From assembly GCA_002338565.1 (NCBI GenBank), contig DDIN01000005.1, forward strand, positions 197,264 to 261,263: 64,000 bases of DNA, written 5' to 3'. Below, piece after piece: positions 59,130-64,000 of this stretch; position 1 is the first letter of the stretch, and each line of letters starts with the position of its first letter. The notes beneath the pieces were generated by a model. That model did no database searches and was not told where the DNA came from. It worked only from the letters and a program-made list of their open reading frames with translations. A program made the position numbers and the translations under genes. Origin of the DNA: Hyphomonadaceae bacterium UBA1849 (lineage in GTDB: Bacteria > Pseudomonadota > Alphaproteobacteria > Caulobacterales > Hyphomonadaceae).

Positions 59130-59987
59130 TCAGCCTTCAGGACCGCGGCGTTCGCGGCGTGAGAGGAACGCCAGACGCTCGAACAGCTGGACATCTGCCT
59201 CGTTCTTGAGGAGCGCGCCATGAAGTGGCGGCGTCAGCTTGTCCGGGTTCTGCTCTTTCAGCGTATCCAGGTCCACATCTTCATTCATGAGGAGCTTCAG
59301 CCAGTCGAGCAGCTCGGAAGTTGACGGCTTCTTCTTCATGCCCGGAAGGTCGCGCATGGAGTAGAAGGTTTGCAACGCGTCTTTAACGAGCTTCTGTTTG
59401 ATACCCGGATAGTGGACTTCGACGATGTCGCGCATCGTCTGGTCGTCAGGGAATTTAATGTAGTGGAAGAAGCAGCGGCGCAGGAAGGCGTCCGGAAGCT
59501 CTTTCTCGTTGTTTGATGTGATGATGATGATCGGGCGCTGTTTCGCTTTGATCGTCTTGTCGAGCTCGTAACAGTAGAACTCCATGCGATCGAGCTCCTG
59601 AAGGAGGTCGTTCGGGAATTCGATGTCGGCTTTGTCGATTTCGTCGACGAGCAGGACCGGGCGCTTGTCAGCTTCGAATGCTTCCCAGAGCTTGCCCTTT
59701 TTGATGTAGTTGGAAATGTCTGTCGCGCGCTCGTCACCCATCTGGCCGTCACGCAGACGCGAAACGGCGTCATACTCATAGAGGCCCTGATGCGCTTTGG
59801 TCGTAGACTTTACGTGCCATTCGATCAGTTCTGTACCGAGCGCCTTAGCGACTTCGATCGCGAGGACGGTTTTACCCGTGCCCGGCTCACCTTTGATCAG
59901 AAGAGGGCGCTCCAGCGTGATCGCAGCGTTGACTGCGACCTGTAGGTCGTCTGTCGCCACATAGTTATCTGATCCTTCAAAACGCAT
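59130..59987 (-). CDS. MoxR-family AAA+ ATPase
   Basis: A 285-residue AAA+ protein with Walker A GEPGTGKT at residues 33-40, Walker B VLLVDEIDKAD, sensor 1 ITSNNE and a LRRCFFHYIKFPD sensor region. MoxR proteins act as chaperones with VWA-domain partners; the partner here is probably the CoxE-like gene at 41679. ATG 59987 follows GAGAGG; the 22 codons before it are not conserved. Followed by a 37-residue membrane peptide. Confidence 0.93.
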   Translation of the reverse strand: MRFEGSDNYVATDDLQVAVNAAITLERPLLIKGEPGTGKTVLAIEVAKALGTELIEWHVKSTTKAHQGLYEYDAVSRLRDGQMGDERATDISNYIKKGKLWEAFEADKRPVLLVDEIDKADIEFPNDLLQELDRMEFYCYELDKTIKAKQRPIIIITSNNEKELPDAFLRRCFFHYIKFPDDQTMRDIVEVHYPGIKQKLVKDALQTFYSMRDLPGMKKKPSTSELLDWLKLLMNEDVDLDTLKEQNPDKLTPPLHGALLKNEADVQLFERLAFLSRRERRGPEG

Positions 59988-60155
59988 AAAACCTCTCCCG
60001 CGGGTCCAACTGATTATTGGCGCTAACACTAGTTCATGCCGCGCATGTTGCAAGCGCTAACCATGCGTCACGCAGCGGAAGAATTTGCAATGGCGAAATC
60101 TCGTGATAGCTCAGTATCACAATATGTATCGCCGCAGAGCGATCAGGGAGGAAAA

Positions 60156-62042
60156 ATGAAACATCTCTTCAAAGGGCTCACCGCCCTCAGCCTGTGCTGT
60201 ATTGCGCCTGCCTCTTTTGCTCAAAGCGAAGGTGATGCGCCGCATCCGGGCGCGGCTGTCTATGAAGAGTATTGCGCCGCCTGCCATGACAATAGTGAAG
60301 TGACGCGCGCACCAAGCATGGATGCTCTGAATCAGTTCGACCGGACGCAGGTTCGCGCTGCGCTCGTGTCCGGCATTATGAGTGCGCAGGGCGGGATGCT
60401 TTCCTCCGCCGAGCTGGAAGCGGTTGCTGATTATCTCGGGCGCGCCGGTCCGGTAGAGACGAACTGGACAGGCGCCATGATGTGCGAGGCCGATCGCGCT
60501 GCGCCATCCCTCAGTGCGACGCCGACTGTCACGACATTCGGTTTTGACCTCAATAATTCACGCCAGCTCAGCTATGAGCAGGCGGGTCTTGAGGCTGAAG
60601 ATTTTGAGAATCTGGAACTGGCCTGGGCTATGGGCTTCCCGGGTGCTGTATCCATGCGCTCTCAGGCCGCTGTCGTTGGTACGTCGATCTTCTTACCGGT
60701 CGGTGAGAGCGATCAGCGCCTGTTCGCTTTTGATATTGGCGGCGAAGAGCCATGCATTGAGTGGATTTACGATACGGATATGACGCTCCGCTCCAGTGCA
60801 GCTTATGGCGTGCTGCCAGATGGAACCGAGGCTGTGTTCGTTGGTGATCGGGCGGGCGATGTTCACATGCTGAACGCCGAGACGGGCGAGCTTGTCTGGA
60901 AAGCGCCAGCCGGTCTGTTCGGTGGTTCAATGATCACTGGCACGCCGGTTCTCTTCGAAGACCGTGTATTTGTGCCGATCTCACAGGCGGAGATCATGCA
61001 AGGCGCGAACAATGCGCACCTCTGCTGCACGACCCATGGCGGCGTCGTTGCACTCGACGCAATGACAGGGGAACGCATCTGGGAAATGCACACAATGCCG
61101 GACGCAGAACCGGTGCGCGATCGCGGCGACGGCCAGATGCTGCTCGGGCCATCCGGCGCGCCAATCTGGAATTCGCCATCCATCGATCCGGAGCGCCGCC
61201 AGCTTTATGTCGGTACGGGTGAGGCGACCTCTCCGCCAGCGCATCCGAATACAGATGCGCTGATCGCGGTCGATCTCGATACAGGTGACATCAACTGGTC
61301 CTATCAGGCGACTGCGAACGATATCTTCCTCGTGGGCTGCAGGAGTGAAGAACAACTCAACTGCGTTCCACGCACGGAAACGGTTTTCCGTGACGTAGAC
61401 TTTGGCGCATCGACCATTCTGGCAACTACACCATCAGGCCGTGAGCTTCTGATTGGCGGCCAGAAGTCCGGAACGGTCTGGGCGCTTGATCCCACATCCG
61501 GTGAGGTGGTCTGGCGTCGCGATATTGGCACGGGCGGGCCAAGTGGCGGTATTCATTGGGGCATAGCGGCCGACGAAACCCACGTTTACGCGCCAATCTC
61601 TTTTCCGGGTCGTGACCTGCCGGATCAGACGGTGCCAGATGACATCAAGCCAGGGATTTATGCGGTGAACCTCGAAACCGGCGGGATTGACTGGGCCTTC
61701 CATGTCGAGGCGACATGTACAGAAGATGATCGGGTGTTCACACCGCGCTGTGCCATGGCTTACGGCCTGTCCGGTGCACCGTCTGTCATTGGTGATTATG
61801 TCGTGACGGGTGGTCTTGATGGCATTCTCTATGTGCTGAACCGCGAAACCGGGGAGTTAGTCTGGCAGTACCGGACGGCGCGCGAGTTCGAGACTGTGAA
61901 TGGCGTCGACGCGCACGGCGCAGCTATTGATAATGCCTCCATCATCGCAACCAACGGGCTCCTTATTATGAATTCGGGCTATGGCCTGTTCGGGGCAGGG
62001 GCAGGCAATGTGATGCTCGCCTTCCGTCCAAAGGCCGACTGA
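60156..62042 (+). CDS. Quinohemoprotein dehydrogenase (cytochrome c + PQQ propeller), PVA-dehydrogenase-like
   Basis: Periplasmic PQQ- and heme-dependent alcohol oxidation. The 628-residue protein has a signal peptide (cleavage near SFA-QS), a cytochrome c domain first (heme site CAACH, about 45-49), then a PQQ-binding propeller with repeated GELVWK/GERIWE-type W motifs and the vicinal disulfide CC in AHLCCTTHGGVVALD, the wording of polyvinyl alcohol dehydrogenase. Heme before propeller is that enzyme's order. ATG 60156 follows GGGAGG. Real substrate unknown. Confidence 0.88.
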   Translation: MKHLFKGLTALSLCCIAPASFAQSEGDAPHPGAAVYEEYCAACHDNSEVTRAPSMDALNQFDRTQVRAALVSGIMSAQGGMLSSAELEAVADYLGRAGPVETNWTGAMMCEADRAAPSLSATPTVTTFGFDLNNSRQLSYEQAGLEAEDFENLELAWAMGFPGAVSMRSQAAVVGTSIFLPVGESDQRLFAFDIGGEEPCIEWIYDTDMTLRSSAAYGVLPDGTEAVFVGDRAGDVHMLNAETGELVWKAPAGLFGGSMITGTPVLFEDRVFVPISQAEIMQGANNAHLCCTTHGGVVALDAMTGERIWEMHTMPDAEPVRDRGDGQMLLGPSGAPIWNSPSIDPERRQLYVGTGEATSPPAHPNTDALIAVDLDTGDINWSYQATANDIFLVGCRSEEQLNCVPRTETVFRDVDFGASTILATTPSGRELLIGGQKSGTVWALDPTSGEVVWRRDIGTGGPSGGIHWGIAADETHVYAPISFPGRDLPDQTVPDDIKPGIYAVNLETGGIDWAFHVEATCTEDDRVFTPRCAMAYGLSGAPSVIGDYVVTGGLDGILYVLNRETGELVWQYRTAREFETVNGVDAHGAAIDNASIIATNGLLIMNSGYGLFGAGAGNVMLAFRPKAD

Positions 62043-62114
62043 TTTACCCGAGGCAATCTGCGCCAGTGAGGGCTAGCGCAGACCGTGATACTGTGTTCGC
62101 CGAAAGGTGAGCTC

Positions 62115-62441
62115 ATGCCCAAGCTCGTTAAGTTCCTGATCTTCCACGCCTTGCTCGGCTTCGTCATCGCGCTTGCCGGTGTGCTCGTGATTTTCGCGCT
62201 GGATGTTGCGAGCCTTCGGACGCTGATCATGTCATCCGATGTGAAATGGATGGCGGCGTTTGCACTTATCTTCCTGATGACGATCACCATTGCGTCCGTC
62301 ACCATGGGCGTTGCCGTGATGCGGCTGCCTTATGATGATGACGATGATGATTTGCCGGGCGGCGGCCTGCGACAGCATGATATAGGCGGCTTGATCCTCG
62401 GACATCACATTCTTCAGCCTGCAAAAATCCGGCGTCCATAG
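62115..62441 (+). CDS. Small two-helix membrane protein with acidic loop
   Basis: A 108-residue protein with two hydrophobic helices (about 8-28 and 47-68), a six-Asp stretch (DDDDDD) and a Gly-rich, His-containing tail. No family recognised. ATG 62115 is preceded by AAAGGTGAG. It follows the quinohemoprotein gene and precedes the peptidase gene. Confidence 0.65.
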   Translation: MPKLVKFLIFHALLGFVIALAGVLVIFALDVASLRTLIMSSDVKWMAAFALIFLMTITIASVTMGVAVMRLPYDDDDDDLPGGGLRQHDIGGLILGHHILQPAKIRRP

Positions 62442-62545
62442 CCGCTCTGCCTGAGATTCAGGCTCGGCCCCGCTTTCTTCTAAACAGGGTTTGCCATGGC
62501 GAATTTGCCAGCATAGCCTCGCTGACAGGGAAATGGAGAAGGTAG

Positions 62546-64000
62546 ATGACTTTCAAGACAGCGCTCGCAAGCGTGAGCATTCTGGGGCTGTTGGCGGCGT
62601 GCGGGCCAACAACGACCGAACCTGCAACCGACACAAGTGCAGCCGAAGCGGTGGAAACAACGGCAACCGCACTGCCTGAATACGATGCGGCCGCGTTCTT
62701 TGATACGGTTTCGCTCGGCAATACATCGCCAAGCGGTTTCGCATTTTCGCCGGATGGTTCGAAAGTCCTGATCAGCTCCGATGAGACGGGCATCTACAAT
62801 GCCTACACAATCGATATCGAAACGGGCGAGCAGGTCGCGCTGACGGATAGCACGGTCGATTCTATTTATGTCGACTCGTTCTTCCCGAATGACGAACGCA
62901 TTCTCTACAACGCAGATAATGGCGGCGACGAGCTGAACCACGTCTTTGTTCGCGAGCTTGATGGCACTGTTACGGATCTGACGCCGGCTGAGAATACCAA
63001 AGCCGGCTTTATGGGCTGGAGCGATGATGGCAGTACATTCTATGTCATCACCAATGAGCGTGATCCGCGCTTCTTCGACGTCTACGCCTATAGCGCAGAA
63101 GACTATTCACGCGAAATGATCCTAGAGAACAATGATGGCTACAGCCCGGCCGAGGTGTCCTCTGATGGCGCCTACATTGCGCTGGGGCGTGAGCGGACAG
63201 CAGCTGATTCCGATGTCTTCCTGTATGAAGTTGCCACCGGCGAAATGACGCTTGTGACCGAGCATGAGGGCAATATTGCCTATGGTGTGTACGGCTTTAC
63301 GCCGGATAATTCCGCTCTGGTCTATGCGACAAACGAATTCGGTGAGTTCAATCAGGCTTGGGAGTACGGCATCGAGTCAGGCGAGAAAACCGAACTCCTC
63401 AGCGCCGACTGGGACGTTTCTTATGTGAGCTTCTCGCCGTCAGGTGATTATCGCGTGCATGGCGTGAATGCTGATGGCCGCACTGAAGTGGAAATCACGG
63501 CAATCGGTGATGTCGACTTCCCGGGCCTCGATATTCCTCAAGGGCAGATTGGCGGCGTTCGGTTTAATCAGGATGAGACAAAGATCGCCTTCATGCTGAG
63601 CCGTGACACGTCTCCTAACAATCTCATGGTTGTCGATCTTGAGACCGGCGAGGCTGAGCAACTGACCAACACGCTGAACCCTGCCATCGACGAAGAAGTT
63701 CTCGTAGACGCACAGATCGTGCGCTATCCGAGCTTTGACGGCCTGGAAATTCCAAGCATCCTCTATGTGCCGCATGGCGCGTCAGCAGAAAATCCGGTTC
63801 CGGCACTCGTCTGGGTGCATGGCGGACCAGGCGGACAGACACGCGCAGGCTATTCTGCGACCATCCAGCATCTGGTGAACCATGGCTATGCCGTTCTGGG
63901 CGCGAACAATCGCGGCTCATCCGGTTACGGCAAAACCTTCTATCACATGGATGACCGTCGCCATGGTGAAGTCGACCTTCAGGACATCGTCTATGGTGAG
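62546..64000 (+). CDS. S9 family (prolyl oligopeptidase-like) peptidase, 3' end outside window
   Basis: The frame runs 485 codons to the window edge without a stop. A lipoprotein signal ends in LLAAC (Cys19). Residues about 50-390 form a WD/propeller-like domain (SPDGSKVLISSDETG, GWSDDGSTFYVIT, FSPSGDYR), and the peptidase domain begins near 410 with SILYVPHG and the oxyanion HGGPGGQTRAGY, then NNRGSSGYGKTF. The nucleophile Ser lies past the window end, so activity cannot be judged. ATG 62546 follows AGAAGGT. Confidence 0.88.
   Translation, partial: MTFKTALASVSILGLLAACGPTTTEPATDTSAAEAVETTATALPEYDAAAFFDTVSLGNTSPSGFAFSPDGSKVLISSDETGIYNAYTIDIETGEQVALTDSTVDSIYVDSFFPNDERILYNADNGGDELNHVFVRELDGTVTDLTPAENTKAGFMGWSDDGSTFYVITNERDPRFFDVYAYSAEDYSREMILENNDGYSPAEVSSDGAYIALGRERTAADSDVFLYEVATGEMTLVTEHEGNIAYGVYGFTPDNSALVYATNEFGEFNQAWEYGIESGEKTELLSADWDVSYVSFSPSGDYRVHGVNADGRTEVEITAIGDVDFPGLDIPQGQIGGVRFNQDETKIAFMLSRDTSPNNLMVVDLETGEAEQLTNTLNPAIDEEVLVDAQIVRYPSFDGLEIPSILYVPHGASAENPVPALVWVHGGPGGQTRAGYSATIQHLVNHGYAVLGANNRGSSGYGKTFYHMDDRRHGEVDLQDIVYGE

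Noticed and set aside
62449..62463. GCCTGA-GAT-TCAGGC hairpin after the 108-residue gene as a terminator
   Set aside because: The stem is only six pairs and no T-run follows, so it was not listed as a feature.
1..64000. tRNA, rRNA, CRISPR, insertion sequence, integrase or prophage genes
   Set aside because: I looked for cloverleaf arms, regularly spaced repeats, transposase or integrase motifs and phage structural genes and saw none.

Overview
The window is chromosomal DNA of an alphaproteobacterium, most likely from the Caulobacterales/Hyphomonadaceae side. The evidence is gene content: a transhydrogenase split into three genes, a cysG-DUF2849-...-cysI-DUF934 sulfur operon, a short AroQ chorismate mutase, MlaE with a fused STAS domain, a two-TM coiled-coil protein resembling the polarity factor TipN with a perfect CtrA-type box upstream, and moderate-to-high GC. 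I see no rRNA, tRNA, CRISPR array, insertion sequence, integrase or prophage gene. Gene density is high and no gene-free stretch exceeds 300 bases.

Layout. 1-5.6 kb: a DUF2891 protein (cut by the window edge), rluA, two small stress-type proteins (one CsbD), fumC, a VOC protein, a 38-residue membrane peptide, a lipoprotein and a TVP38-type membrane protein. 5.6-7.4 kb: leuA behind a leucine-rich leader peptide with mutually exclusive RNA stems. 7.5-13.1 kb: the rod-shape operon mreB-mreC-mreD-mrdA-rodA. 13.2-17.3 kb: an NSS-type sodium symporter, proline iminopeptidase, a lipoprotein, DUF423 and a hotdog thioesterase. 17.5-20.9 kb: an Mla-type phospholipid ABC transporter (mlaE-mlaF-mlaD-lipoprotein). 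20.9-28.3 kb: the TipN-like protein, a small membrane protein, an Hpt phosphotransfer protein, chorismate mutase, an MHYT-GGDEF-EAL protein, ferredoxin-NADP reductase and a LysR regulator. 28.5-33.3 kb: the siroheme/sulfite reductase operon with a GST and a VOC gene inside it.

33.5-45.9 kb: a beta-barrel outer membrane protein, a methyltransferase/DUF3445 pair, an EVE-domain protein, a membrane protein/XRE regulator module with its own operator, gmhB, a Tet-type MFS pump, a helical-repeat/alpha-beta hydrolase fusion, a CoxE-like VWA protein, DUF2270, DUF4197 and an alpha/beta hydrolase. 46.1-49.1 kb: pntAA-pntAB-pntB. 49.2-54.8 kb: an aldehyde-utilisation cluster (GAF-Fis regulator, aldehyde dehydrogenase behind a three-half-site operator array, TorF-type porin, DUF779, acyl-CoA synthetase). 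55-59 kb: a flavin reductase, a thioesterase, zur with a Gfo/Idh/MocA oxidoreductase, and three small membrane proteins. 59.1-64 kb: a MoxR ATPase, a PQQ/cytochrome c quinohemoprotein dehydrogenase, a small membrane protein and the start of an S9 peptidase.

How the parts may work together (inference): the quinohemoprotein at 60.2 kb could oxidise alcohols in the periplasm, the ExaC-like dehydrogenase could oxidise the aldehyde, and the synthetase could activate the acid. Fpr next to the sulfur operon could reduce the ferredoxin needed by CysI, since no CysJ is present. The most interesting new signals are the probable leaderless leucine leader of leuA, the TGTCTCA array in front of the aldehyde dehydrogenase, the CtrA box at the TipN-like gene, the self-controlled XRE module, and several small membrane proteins too short for routine gene calling.
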